Shown here: in pieces, positions 12,233-24,285 of the stretch
Numbering within the stretch: position 1 is the stretch's first letter
Layout of the letters: the number at the start of each line of letters is the position of its first letter
Assembly (NCBI RefSeq): GCF_032854445.1
Contig: NC_088295.1
Span: 35,079,385-35,143,384 of the forward strand
Length of the DNA: 64,000 bases
Source of the DNA: Liolophura sinensis
Lineage: Eukaryota > Mollusca > Polyplacophora > Chitonida > Chitonidae
Direction: 5' to 3'
The notes under the pieces: generated by a model
The model's input: the letters and a program-made list of their open reading frames with translations, nothing else
Databases searched by the model: none
Told to the model about the DNA's origin: nothing
Position numbers and translations under genes: made by a program

Positions 12233-12931
12233 CCAAGTGGTTTTTGAGATATGACCATCTTAAAACAACCTGTAAAGTTCATTTTTGACAGTCGCAAATA
12301 GGATATCTGTTCTGGAGGCATTTTTGGATGACTATAACTTTCATTTCGATGGGCCTAGAAGTCTGAAAATCTGCCTACGGGGTATTTTCTACCCTGGGTT
12401 ACAGAATATGGAATCAGAAAATATCTTCAATACTTTTTGAGATATATGCCCCTAAATACCATGTTATGTTCAACGCATATGCTATATTTGGTATTTTCAG
12501 TGAGCTGCCATATGTCGTGATAGATTTAGGAGATATTTGTTACCCGATTAATATTATTGATATATATGACAATTTGCAGAAGAAAGTCTGAGAACTTTGA
12601 GGTATTATTATTCATGTAGTTGGTGTCTGGACTTTGCTCTAGGACAAAAAAGCGGACATTCTACCTCGTTTTTGTCTTAACTGATCCCATGTTGACAGTT
12701 CTTTGACACCTCTTTGAAATTTTTTCCACATCTAGATACATCTATTTGCCAACTATGGTTGAAAATTCAAGAGTTGTTCTCAACTCCTCCTTTTTCTTCA
12801 GACTTCTAGGCCCATTGAATTGGAAGTCATGGTTATCCAAAAATGCCTCCAGAACAGATATCCTATTCGCGACTGTTGAAAATGAACTTTACAGGGTGTT
12901 TTTAGATGGTCATATCTCCAAAACCACTTGA
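12233..12931. mobile_element. Fold-back element with about 135-bp inverted arms
   Basis: The segment at 12233-12367 is repeated in reverse complement at 12797-12931. The arms align end to end at 135 bp each, with scattered mismatches; a shared core is ATAGGATATCTGTTCTGGAG. About 430 bp of AT-rich spacer with no coding content lies between them. This is the structure of a fold-back or long-TIR non-autonomous DNA transposon. The element may reach further left to the poly-T at about 12140. No target-site duplication was identified. Confidence 0.65.
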
Positions 12932-13488
12932 CCCATAAAACAAATACTGTGTGCAGTACATGCAAAAATGATGCATAAGAAATGAAAAGAAAGAAGACAA
13001 AACTAAAAAAGAAAATGGGAAAAGGGAAAAATACAAAGGTAAATTAATTCTTGGGTATAACAGTTTGGTGAAAAGTTCGTACTAAATATGGGTAGTTAGA
13101 TCGAGACATTAAAATTACCTTTTTCTTTGCAGAAGTGCGGATAGAAAATAATGTAAAGGAAAGGACTTATGCAGCATTGGATGTACAGTAGTTTATTGAA
13201 AATAAAGGATTGACATTGAAAGTCTACATGTTGCTCAGTAAATCTGGACCTTATGCAAGTGATGCTTTGAAATGTCAGTTTGTTTGTCTCTTATAACCTA
13301 ACATAGTGACAGTTATGATAAAATTTAGTATTATTTTACTGTGTTTCCCATATATACATGTAAACTGGGTTGTTTTTTTAGTAGCTGTAGCTGTTTCCTT
13401 AAGTGTTTGACATTCAGATATGAATGACCATCTCACTCCCAGTTTGAGTCATAAAAAATTCTGTTTAATTTGCAGATTGCTGAAAAGA

Positions 13489-16400
13489 ATGCCACCCGTA
13501 AAGTCTACAAAAGAAAGAGGTGACTATTTTGAGAAAGCAGGGAAGAGAAAATCCGACCTGAACCAAAAAGATCAGGTGTCACAATCTGCTGTAGCGAAAA
13601 AGAAAAGAAGGAAAGACACCGACCTGGCGTATGATGATCAAGAGACAGTATTTTCAGGAAGAAAAAAATTTTCATCAAATGAGATTTTGGAATTCAATAT
13701 TGAAAAGGAGCCCCCATCACATAGAGAAGTTGAAGTTATAAAATCAAAGACAGAAGTCAGTCCCGACATTCATGAGAACCAGATAAGCTCATTAAATAGT
13801 TCCTGTAGAAGAGTGACCAGGAGCAGAGCCAGACAGTTGAAACGGACAAACAGTGGTGCGGTGAACGTGAGAGGTACAAGCACTGAAGGCACTTCTGAAA
13901 CTGTGGTAAGGAAAGCAAAACCAGCACGAAAGGATATTTCTCAACATACAGTGAAGACATCCAAGGGAAAAGGGTCAAGAACAAAAAAAGTTCCGAAGGA
14001 TAAAAGCAAACGAACCAGTAATAAAATCAAGGAAAGGGAAAGGAACCCATCAGACCAGGAAAACACAAAGCCTGTTTGTGCTACTGTGAAAAAGGAGGGT
14101 GGAAATAGTTCTGATCAGACATCATTAAGACAGGCAGTGGAGGGAAAGGGGTCAGGTACAAAAAACATTGAAACAGCTAGGGCTAATCGCAAACTATCGA
14201 GTAAGAACAGCAAGAAAAGGGAAAGGAACCCATCAGACCAGGAAAACACAAAGTCTGTTTGTGCTACTGTGAAAAAGGAGGGTGGAAATAGTTCTGATCA
14301 GACATCATTAAGACAGGCAGTGGAGGGAAAGGGGTCAGGTACAAAAAACATTGAAACAGCTAGGGCTAATCGCAAACTATCAAGTAAGAACGGCAAGAAA
14401 AGGGAAAGGAACCCATCAGACCAGGAAAACACAAAGCCTGTTGGTGCCAAAGTGAAAAAGGAAGGTAGAAATAGTTGTGATCAAACATCATTAAGACAGG
14501 CAGTGGCGGGAAAAGGGTCCGGAAAAGAAAGCATTGAAAAGGTTACTCGTAATACATGTAGCAAACTGTTCAATAATAAAATCAAGGAAAGAGAAAGGAA
14601 CCTATCAGATCAGGAGAAAACAAAGCCTGTTTGTGCTACAGTGAAAAGGGAGGGAGTAGTTGGGTCTGATCAGACATCCTTTAGTTCCAAGCAAACAGAA
14701 CGCGAGAAGAAATCACAAAGGCGAAAAGGGGTCAAGAATTTTGCTTTCAAAGAAGACAGAAATAGCACAGTGATGAAGAAGTTTGTTGGAGCTCATTTAT
14801 CTATAAGTGGTAAGTGAAGTTTTAACCATGTCATGTGTGGATTGAATTTATTTGATTGATTTTGATTGATTAGTGTAAGATGTTAGATAGTGAGAATATT
14901 TCACTTTAATACACAACAGCTGTCAGGATCGAAGTGGAAGAAACTGCGCAGACTACAAATGATACATCATCTTGTATATGTATATTTTAGCATTTAGGTT
15001 GATCTTTCTCCGTCTTTTTGACCTCTTATGTTAATCAGAGGGTAGAAATATCAAATGTAAGACTTGAATTGAAATTCTTACAACACCTTATTTCATAGTG
15101 ACGCACGCAGTGGGGGTTCCAAACTGGCCTTCTACAAGGAATTTAGATTCTACCACCTTCGCTGCAGGTGGGGCCTTGGTGACAGTATATGGTTGGAGAC
15201 GCTTGTCTGACTCTTTTGCAGACCACGGTATTTGGTACGAACGAAATGGCCGTTCCTGTGTCAGTTACATGAAGTGTAATTGTGCAAGCCGATAAATTGG
15301 CTATGGCGATCTATCCCCCGAAACTTTCCCAGAAATGCAGTGCTTGAATTGCATGGCGCTCAGTGGGTAAATTAGAGTGAGCCACTCTATTGGTTATTGA
15401 AGGCTTAAAACCGGTAATGGATTTTTTTGGTTACGTCAGCCACCCAAATTTCATAGCCTCTGTTTGCAGGGTCTAAAGTTTATTGAAGGTCACTTGACTT
15501 CGTGGTGTGCATATCAGTATGTTACATATGTGAAAGTTTGTCAGTAACTTGCCAAAGGTAGGTGGTTTATGCCAGGCACTCTAGTTTTCACCTTCCATAA
15601 TAGTGATCACCACTATGCAAATGGAAAATTTTTTGAATATGGCCATAATAATCAAATAAATATTTCACAGTGAAAGCAGAAATTTAAACAGATGTGATGA
15701 TACTGTAAGTAATATTGTAAGTAAGACTGTTGTACATCATTGTTTACATGGAATTGTTTATCTGTATTTGTTTACATGGATTTTTTTCCCAAGGTGGACT
15801 GGAAAATGTAATTAAAGAAGCAAGGGAAGTAGGGGCAGAAGCTGTGGGTTTATTTTTAAAGTCACAAAGAACCTGGAAGAGTAAACCATTGGAAGAGAAA
15901 GCGGTAGAAAACTTCAAGAAAGCCTGTCAAGTAAGATCTGAACCCAGTTTGTCAAAATGGCTTACTTTTCATGAACATCAAGGGGATATTCCCTTGATCA
16001 TGCAGGGCCTTAAAAGCAAGATTTAATAGCTTGTGCCTGCTTTTCTGACATTGAACTAATGCAACTCTCTGCGATAAATGCCTCTGGTGAGCTCCATTTA
16101 AAGTTAGTTACTGATTGCATAGTCAGTTTGAGGCCAGTGGTACTCATTCACTTCTGTAAATCTCTGATTTCAAAATCATTGAGATATGGGACCTCAATGA
16201 GAAAATTGAACGTGCAGTACTTAATACGATTTTTATGATTGCTTCAGGTTTGGCTATATAAGGTTTCCTATTGCTAACAGTACTCATGTCTTGTAGTCTC
16301 TGCTATGGCTGGCGGAATGTTTGTCAGTATAAATTTGGTAAGCAGTGGCTTTCTGCTCGAATATTTCAAGATTATTTTTCTCATCATGATACTGTCAGCT

Positions 16401-19400
16401 CAGAAATAATATATTCAGCACAAAAACTCAAATCATGTAAATATTTGACTCATGATGTCAGTATGTTTTCAGGATCTTAAATTTCCAACAAACATGATCT
16501 TACCCCATGGTTCATATCTGTTAAACTGTGGATCACACAAGGCTGATCTGCTGGCCAAGAGCAGGGAGAGTTTGATTGATGATGTCCACAGGTGTGACCG
16601 ACTTGGCATACAGCTCTTCAACTTTCATCCAGGTAATTTGTTTAATAAATCTAGACACAAGGTGCAGCTTCAAACCTGACCTTGCACAGAGAATTTGTAG
16701 AATCCTTAGTTCAAATTCTTTTAGTGAGTGGTTGTGGCTTAAAATGCCATTTTAACGTTCTTAAGCTGGTAGAAAACCACACGTTCCCTACCAGCCGTAC
16801 TGTTCAACCAGTATGTTGTACTTATGTGTAACATGTGGAAGCTCGTTGGTGACTTGTCAGAGGTTGGAGGCACTTTTCTGAGAATTGAATGAAAGATAGG
16901 ATTGTGATGAGGAGTTAAGGGACTTTACAAGTCCCAGTACCATCTAAAGAAGGTTTGTCTGAAAGGATTGGTACTGAGAAGAACACAGCATGAGTTATAT
17001 GCTGAGTGGTTAATATGGGACACCCAAATTCAAAAATACTGATTTCTCCTTGGGGACAACCCAATGACCAAATATTGAGGCAGTGCAAAAACACTTGTTA
17101 TGTATTATTTAACTTGTATTAATCAATCCCACGTTATGATCCCCTTAATTTTGCTACATTTCTGCAATAACAGTTTTCCAGGTGTGAACTAGGCTCACTG
17201 TTTTTTTTTTCATATGTTGAAGAAAACTGTTTTCTGCTGTTCACATCAAGTGATGTCATGCTAGAGCCGATCCATCGTCGTTATTGCAGTCTGTGACCTT
17301 GGTCAAGCAGACTTTGTACAAAGTCAGCTTTCAGCTTGATCAGTGCGACATGGTTTTGTCGTTTATCATCATCATCGGCGGGGTTATGCATGTTCACAGT
17401 AAGGTCTACCGATCAGCTACCTTCTATTTTTGTAGAAGGCCTGTTGGTTGAGTATACTAAACATTTGACATGTAGAGCCAGCAAAATTGTAGTCAGTGGT
17501 TTATAAACCAAAATGGTTGTATACCATACAAAGTATATAATTAATTATTTATAAGTTAAAATACAATGTGCTGCACAACTAAAGCATCTAAGAATAGGCC
17601 GCTGTGTGGTATAACCTGTCTTATCTTGAGTGATTGAGTGAGTGCTTGGGGTTTAACGTCGTACTTAACAATTTTCCACTCATATGATGGCAAAGGAATC
17701 CTTACAGTGCATACAATGTGCTTCCTTGTTGTAGGGCGGATTTCCACTGCTCTTTTATTTAGTGCTGCATCACTGAGACGCCTTGCCGAAGCCAAGTAAG
17801 CCGCAATGCCCGAGCCATAATACTGATACGGGTATTATGCTGAATGCCAAGCGAGGAAGCTACAACTTCCTCTATTAAAGTCTTAGGTGTTACTCGACCT
17901 AGGTTAGACCCTAGATCTACTGCTCAGGAAGCGGACACTCCAACACCAACTGTGATTGGGGCTGGTGTCTGTCTTATCTTGATGTCTGTCATATGGATGC
18001 ATTGAAGCAGATGAACCAAGTTTAATATTTCCTGAATGTCCATCACTTTACAAAATGTGTTAGACAAAAAAATTATTGCTTATATTGTACTATTTTCTCT
18101 CCTGTGTTGTCTTTTACAGGCTCAACTTGTGGGGAGATAACTGTTGACGAATGCGTGAGTAGAATTGCAGAGAGCATCAACATCGCCCATAACCAGACTC
18201 AACAAGTCACTGTCCGTAAGCTGTTTTTTTTTTTTTTTCTTTAAAGTACCAAACATATGGCCCTGCTGCTGTGGTAGCATATGTGTTAATTATGACATAG
18301 TATGGTAAGAAATGACAGTCATGTAGAGAGGGGTGGAACTCAGCTGAAAATATTATTAAGTGTCTGTCATGCACAATGTAATATTTAAGTGGAACAGCAG
18401 GGCTAGGTCAGTTATGAAAGATCTTCATCTGGAATTTTGCTGAAGTAACATTTAATTTTTCACTGAAAAACATTGTTTGACTAACAAGCAGATGCAAATG
18501 TTTGATTCTCTGTGTTTTGTATGTTTAAAATGTATCACATGCAAATGACCTGTGTTAATCATTTTGGTCATACTGAGATGTGTTTGTACATCTTACATAA
18601 AGATGAGTGGTGAGCATCACTGTAGCAATGTATTATGTGTTTATCAGTGATTGAGAACATGAGTTGTCAAGGCCACACCATTGGGGGCAAGTTCGAGGAG
18701 TTGAGAGACATCATAGCCCAGGTGAAGGATAAAGACCGTGTGGGAGTCTGTCTGGACACATGCCATGCCTTCGCTGCAGGTAAGACCATATCGGAAGAAG
18801 AAATATTATGGGAAAAATGAATTTAGTAAATTTTCGAGGATACAAGTACATCTATATCTAACTACATAAATTCATCAGCATCACAGAAGATGCCTTCATT
18901 TGTGTAAATTCGTTCATTTTTATTTGGTTGAGTAGCGTACTCTGGTATATTTCACACAATGGCAGGGAGGTTTATGGGTGAAGAATGTGTTGATGTATGA
19001 CTGCAGTCCAAGCAGTAGATACCTGCGGATGGTCGTAGTATTCCCCCGGGCTCTGCCTGCTTTCCTCCCATTATAATGCTGGCTGCCGTCGTATAAGTGA
19101 AATATTCTTGAGTATGGCGTAAAACACCAATCAAAAAAAAAAATCCAGTCAGTAGAGGCTGGTTATGAGCCTGTGATCTTTATTGTCAGAGTCTGTGTCA
19201 GCGCCACTGTCTGCGTTTTCTGTTTTATTTGTCGCGAAGGATGCATGGTGGATCTTGGAAGAGGAAAAACAATGTTCATTATTTTTTCTTTTTTTTTCCG
19301 TTGGCAGGATTTAACATAAAAACAAAAGCTGGCTATGAACAGATGATGACAGAGTTTGAAAATATTATAGGACTTGAGTATCTCAAGGCCGTTCATCTCA

Positions 19401-21201
19401 ATGACTCAAAAGGTGAGGCTGTCTGCATTTCTGTGGAAGGCATGGCATTCCCCCTTGCATGAATGACACTTTTTAGATTGCGGTTGCTGTGAGTTCAAGT
19501 CCAGCTCATAAGTGGGAAGGTGTGGACCTGTGGATGATCGTGGGTTTCCCCCGGGCTCTGCCCGGTTTCCTCCCACCTAATGTTGGCCGCCGTCGGTTAA
19601 GTGAAATATTCTTGAGCATGGTGTAAAACACTAATCAAATAAATAAATAAATGAACTTTTTAGCTCGCCTTATGAAACAAGAAGAGGTATTCTGAGAGGG
19701 GGATCAGATGCTGTCTAGTTTTGTTACGTTTTTGGCCAATGATAAGGTTGCAATGGACACCCATAGTACACAGAGAGGACAGTCATTGGTAGCGATTTTC
19801 ATATCAAAGAACAAGGAAGTCTTTTACCTTATAGCTCAACATTTTGCTCAGCCATTCACAGGGTTGCAATTGCCTCCCATTGTACATTGCCAAATGCAGT
19901 TTTGCATATCAAAGAGTCATGTGGTAAAGTTTCGCGCTAGCTACCCCCAGTGTCTTTTTACCACCACGATGATTTACAGCTCATAAGAAGTCACTGCACT
20001 GCAATAATTTCACATGCGATAAACAGCTATAGTTGTGAGTATAATAATTTTTTCTGGCTTTTATAATTTTATAATTCCTGGCTTGGTGTTCGGCATGAAG
20101 GGGATAGTGCAACGACTGGTGGACCCTTATCAGTAAAATGGCTCTGGTGGGCCGGTTACTTGCCTTTGGTAATGCGTTTCAGTGAAGCAGCACTAGATAA
20201 AAGAGCTGTGGAAATGCATCCTGCAACAAGGGGACACATTACATGCACTACAAGGATTCCTCACACTCACACTCACGCTCACACTCAATCATTCTACTTT
20301 TTGGGGTTAAGAGGTCAGTATTTGAATGTATCACATGACTTGAACATTATGCAGTAGTACAAACTGCTTAATCAGATGAACTATCAGTATTTTCTTAATG
20401 CCTTGTTTGATATTGACTTTGTAAAATAATTCATAAAGGCATTCAACCCATAAACATAGCATGATTTATGCTCCCACCTGCTATAAGCAAACCAGTGAAG
20501 ATTCCAGTGCAGACTGCAAGCGAGTAATTTGGAATATTTACCTTAGTGCATTGTCCATTTGGCAAAAATTTTATAGAATAATATATTTTATAAACAAGTT
20601 ATCTAATACAACTGCGATTGAGGTTTGGTTGATGGTGCACAGACATTTCTACCTCAGATCTGTGGATTAGTTATCTCCCCTTAATTTCATTCATCATGTT
20701 CCGCATATCTATGATAAACTTGCACACACTTGGGTTTTGCTGAAGCATGACAGACTGTCAGTCTGTCTGTCAATTGAAAGTTTATCCTCCTACACTAAAT
20801 AAATCACTCAGTTAGTTTAAAGGTTACAGATCACTGATTAACTGAAGTCAGAAATAGATAAGTGTAGGCTCTTCTAACTCAAGCTGAATTGTAGGAAAGG
20901 TACATTTACTCAAACATGGATAAGGCTACAGGATTTAACCTTGGAAATCCTGTCTCCCCTGTCAGCCATTCAGCATTGATTCTGTAAACCATTAACCAAT
21001 CTAAATGTTGCTGATAATGGGATTTCAGGGGATGTTGGCTGCCACAAGGACAGACATGAAAACATTGGCAAAGGCAAGATCGGTCTGGAGGGCTTCCGCC
21101 GTGTGATGAAGGACAAACGCCTGAACAACATCCCCATGATTCTAGAAACACCGCTAACCATAGATGACAGTGAGGAAATACAACTGCTCTACTCTCTGTG
21201 A
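13489..21201 (+). CDS. APN1: Endonuclease IV (AP endonuclease, Nfo/APN1 family), 7 coding exons, 707 aa
   Basis: Coding exons: 13489-14809, 15794-15930, 16473-16632, 18120-18215, 18648-18779, 19308-19412 and 21029-21201; all borders are GT-AG and all phases join. The product is a metal-dependent AP endonuclease that cuts 5' of abasic sites in base excision repair. Residues from about 430 form the TIM-barrel domain. All nine ligands of the trinuclear zinc site known from E. coli Nfo are present: H498 (LPHGSYL), H538 (NFHPG), E574 (LIEN), D608 and H611 (CLDTCHAF), H645 (HLND), D658 and H660 (DRHEN), and E690 (LETP). The first 430 residues are a Lys/Ser-rich extension with basic stretches such as KKKRRK, suggesting nuclear targeting. 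The chosen ATG is the first after an acceptor at 13474-13475 (TTTAATTTGCAG), implying a non-coding first exon upstream that I could not place. Possible poly(A) signal AATAAA at 21771. Vertebrates lack this family; worms and several invertebrates keep it. Confidence 0.93.
14041..14700 (+). repeat. Four-copy 183-189 bp tandem repeat inside APN1 exon 1
   Basis: The sequence AGGAACCCATCAGACCAGGA recurs with starts at 14041, 14224, 14407 and (as AGGAACCTATCAGATCAGGA) 14596, giving periods of 183, 183 and 189 bp. The frame is kept, so the protein carries a 61-63 residue unit with motifs [33 protein letters not shown] and [13 protein letters not shown]. Copies 1 and 2 are almost identical, copy 3 has several changes, and copy 4 is diverged and cut short. 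The unit is rich in K, S, R and Q with no hydrophobic core, as expected for a disordered nuclear tail. Confidence 0.9.
17628..17960 (+). mobile_element. SINE-like repeat family B
   Basis: Starts GAGTGATTGAGTGAGTGCTT and GGGGTTTAACGTCGTACT, passes CTCTTTTATTTAGTGCTGCA and ends around GAGGAAGCTACAACTTCC with a further tail. Lies in APN1 intron 3. Confidence 0.75.
18990..19142 (-). mobile_element. SINE-like repeat family A, reverse orientation
   Basis: Contains GATACCTGCGGATGGTCGTA, CCCCCGGGCTCTGCC, TATAAGTGAAATATTCTTGA and GGCGTAAAACACCAATCA followed by an A run. Lies in APN1 intron 5. Confidence 0.8.
19480..19656 (-). mobile_element. SINE-like repeat family A, reverse orientation
   Basis: Contains CTGTGAGTTCAAGTCCAGCT, GGGTTTCCCCCGGGCTCTGC, AAGTGAAATATTCTTGAGCA and ends in AATAAATAAATAAATG. 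It lies about 340 bp from the previous copy in the same orientation. Confidence 0.8.
20083..20290 (-). mobile_element. SINE-like repeat family B, reverse orientation
   Basis: Runs from TGTTCGGCATGAAGGGGATA through GCAGCACTAGATAAAAGAGC to a CACACTCAC-rich end. Lies in APN1 intron 6. Confidence 0.7.
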
Positions 21202-22097
21202 ACAAAACTGCGATATTTTCTTGTTAAAAGTGCTACTGAATTGTGGAGAGTATTGTGATGTTCATTGCAAACAAAAATTGGCTTGCTGTAATTGGGGTAT
21301 CTGCTGTGATAAGAACATTGTTTTATATTTTTAATCTGTGAACAACTCTGATATTTTCTATGAACAAATCTGTTTTGTCTTTTGTGTACGGAACAAAACA
21401 CATCATGTCAGCTGTATTTGTCCAACTATGGTCGCTATTTCAAAGAGGTTGTCATTAAAAGTTTAAGATGCTAGGTCTGAATGCAAAAAACCAAAAAAAA
21501 ACCAAAAACCAAAAATGAGAATAGGACAGATTAACTATAGATGTTTGATTTGAAAGAGGACATTTACCAGATTAAATGTTACTAGACCTGTTGTGAAGCC
21601 AGTATTTTCTTGAAAATATCAGAGAAAAAATAACAGATATTTGGTTTGAACATTCTGATAATGTCAAAGCTGGTATTATAGGTATTCAAACACTGAGGAA
21701 GCTGATAGAAATGTCTTCATGTTATCAACTTTTCAGTTTGAATGTAGTACAAATGCTGTCAAGACCGTCAAATAAAAGAAGTCATTCAGAAGAAGTGCTG
21801 TATGTAGGAGACTTTGTAGGACATTACTACCATTGTATTTTATTTTTTGATATATGTCCAAGAAATGCGTTTGATCATTCTGCAGTATCAAAACAATCAC
21901 ATTTGCAATGTTTTAAATGTTCAATAGTTCCAATAGCTCCTTTCATATGTCAGTAAATCATTTAATATTTTCATTAAATGAAGATAAAAAATTCTTATTT
22001 ATCTGTTCAATACATTGTTGTGATAGGTCTCTCTAAGAATCACATGTGACTTCCGAAAGTTACCATTAAAATTATAGTTACAGTTTCCCGTTCCTCC

Positions 22098-22350
22098 ACA
22101 ATTATTTATTTATTTGAGTGGTGTTGTACCCCATAATCTAGAATATTTCACATACGATAGTGACCAGCAGTATGGTGGGAGGAAAGTGAGCGGAGCCAAG
22201 GGAAAACCCACGACCATCTGCAGGTTGCTGCCAGACCTTCCCATGTACGGCTGGAGAGGAAGCTCTGGTCTGGACATGAACCGACGGCGATTACATTGGT
22301 GGGAGGCTCCTGGTTCATTGCGACGTGCTGGTGTGCTAACCCCCTCAGGA
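22098..22350 (+). mobile_element. SINE-like repeat family A, long copy
   Basis: ATTATTTATTTATTTGAGTG start, AATATTTCACATACGATAGT, CCCACGACCATCTGCAGGTT, CCATGTACGGCTGGAGAGGA and a tail with GTGGGAGGCTCCTGGTTCAT. This is one of the longest copies and shows the tail region of the family. Confidence 0.75.
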
Positions 22351-23595
22351 GGCCCTCTACAGAATAATGGCAGAAAACTACACTCAAGTCAACTAGATCG
22401 TGTTTTGCTAATTTACTTATGTTGCACCAGTGTTTGTCATTTGCCTGTAGCATACATGGAATCTACTTGTAGTTGACACCCGTGTAAATTTTTTTTAGTA
22501 CTGAAAAAGTGATTTACTGTAGGATACTCCAGAAACGGACTGCTTTAAGTTTCACGTTACTATATTGTTCCAGGTTACAAACAGACCTATACAATGATCA
22601 GTGTCGTCCACCCAGTTGTCTGTCTCGAGTAAAACTTCAAATCAAGTGTAGACTGCTGCAGTTTCTTGGAATAACAACTCCACATACATGCACATTCTAC
22701 ATCTAGTGTCGCAATCCCACAATAAAGTTCTATCTGAGACTTGGTATTTATGGTGTTGCCTCAGTTGATGCTCAGTAACATGAGTAGGACATGTTCTTGT
22801 CAACCCCATGTAATGTGACTGCATAAGGTGTTGTATGGTGTCTTCAGCATTGGGTCAACCCTGCTGCATGGAGATAGTGGTGATATGACCCAAAATGTTT
22901 TGAAGGACACAAGGGTCTCCTGATGTGAGATACTGTGCATGCAAATTTGTTATATCTTTGTTTATACTAAACACAGCCCAACAATAAAAGGCATTGTTAT
23001 AAAACATTGAATATATATAATGTACATGTATATAAAACTTCAGTACTTCAAATTATGTTCTAAGACAATGGCATGCACTATAACATTCATAGCTCTTAGG
23101 TTATACATGTATATGAGAAATACTATCAGGTGAAACACTCCTTGTGTAGTACTGTAGGGCACCTCACTTATGCTTTTGAAAATACCATATTTAATATTAC
23201 TGAAGAAATGTAAGAGACATGAATTGTAAACTTTGCATGATTGATTTGACATTTATTGTCAGAAATTTCCAAAAATGTGGGTTATGCACCATAAAGGGAT
23301 ATCCAAGGCTTGTTTTTTTTGTCATAGTCTGCATCATTAAGATTCAAAGTTAGAAAGCTCTGCACATTCTTGTTCACACCATTGTCTTACAAAATAATGC
23401 CATATAATTAGAAATGATTTAATTAGTGTGTAGTCTTGATATGATCTGTATACTCTGTGTTCTGGGAATTATTTTGATGGGTTAGTTCAGATTATGGACA
23501 AAGTCATCAGACTTGATAATGAAAATAAACAAAATTCTCATCAGGGAAGCAGTTCCACAAAATAAGTGTGGATATGAAAAACCTGGGGCCAGTCG

Positions 23596-23725
23596 TTCAA
23601 AAGTGTATTAAAGTTAATCCAGGCTTAAATCTTAATATCAGTCTCATCCTAACACAAACTAAATTGCACTTCAGTCTAGACTAACATTAATACAAGGCCT
23701 AAGTAACTCCTAATACACTTTTGAA
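23596..23725. mobile_element. Palindromic MITE-like element
   Basis: Arms of about 48 bp (23596-23644 and 23678-23725) start with the perfect 15-bp inverted match TTCAAAAGTGTATTA. The flanks GGGGCC and GGGGACC are also roughly inverted. Confidence 0.6.
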
Positions 23726-24153
23726 AAAGGGGACCAAGAAGGTCACATAAGGGGGTGTAACTCTGTAATTTTAAAGATAGTTGACTTAAGCCCCAGATAT
23801 GATCCTGTAACCCCAGACCACATGAGTATTGTAAAGGTTATAAATGTACAATCATTCTGAAGTGGCATGTCCAGGGCTAAAATAAGATAAAATTACTGGT
23901 GGTAGAACAAAAAGAAAACAAATTTTAAGGGAAGCAATGGTTACAGTTATACATGTAGTGGTAACTCCAACATGTTTGTAGTCAGAAGGATTTCACCATA
24001 CCAACACATGAAAAGGCATGTTGCACATTAAGTTTACATATGTTTTATAATATTTAGCTTGGTGATACAAGTACTGTTCTACACAGGGTCAGTGTGAAAA
24101 TAGTCATGTACTCAGCACATTTCCAGATAAACAATGTCACTTGGTTTCGTTAT

Positions 24154-24285
24154 CTAAAGTTTGATTATCATCTCTGTTGCTTTATGGAAAGAAGCAATTT
24201 TATGTCCAGTACACATATTAGCAGGGTAAACATACAGGTGGACAAATGAACACTTGACTGGTTCTTGAAGCTGATCAGCTGCAGC
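24154..24285 (-). CDS. LAMTOR2: Candidate last coding exon of LAMTOR2 (weak)
   Basis: LAMTOR2 exon 3 ends in phase 0 at 25926 and about 18 residues of the usual protein are missing. On the minus strand an acceptor CATCAG at 24286 is followed in phase 0 by AAADQLQEPV and then an unrelated tail, with a stop at 24154-24156 (43 codons). The ten residues loosely resemble the usual ending (A-x-A, then L-x-E-P-hydrophobic), but the polypyrimidine tract is poor and the tail is longer than normal. The true exon may lie elsewhere at 22.5-25.9 kb. Confidence 0.25.
   Translation of the reverse strand, partial: AAADQLQEPVKCSFVHLYVYPANMCTGHKIASFHKATEMIIKL

Larger units (their letters stand above)
9820..13475. 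other. Intergenic / APN1 upstream region
   Basis: Between the retrotransposon tail and the first APN1 coding exon I see no recognisable coding exon. It holds a poly-G run at about 9838-9854, a GC-richer patch at 9855-10170 with unrecognised short open frames on both strands, a family B SINE (11612-11845) and the fold-back element (12233-12931). The non-coding first exon and promoter of APN1 should lie here but cannot be fixed by eye. Confidence 0.4.
21202..24153 (+). other. APN1 3' region up to the LAMTOR2 3' side
   Basis: No coding exon found. It holds a poly(A)-like AATAAA at 21771-21776, a family A SINE (22098-22350) and the palindromic element (23596-23725). APN1 and LAMTOR2 converge here, and their transcript ends cannot be placed exactly. 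Confidence 0.4.

Noticed and set aside
13420-13488. Using the ATG at 13420 as the APN1 start.
   Set aside because: A good acceptor (TTTAATTTGCAG) ends at 13475, so the upstream ATG would be intronic; the ATG at 13489 is preferred.
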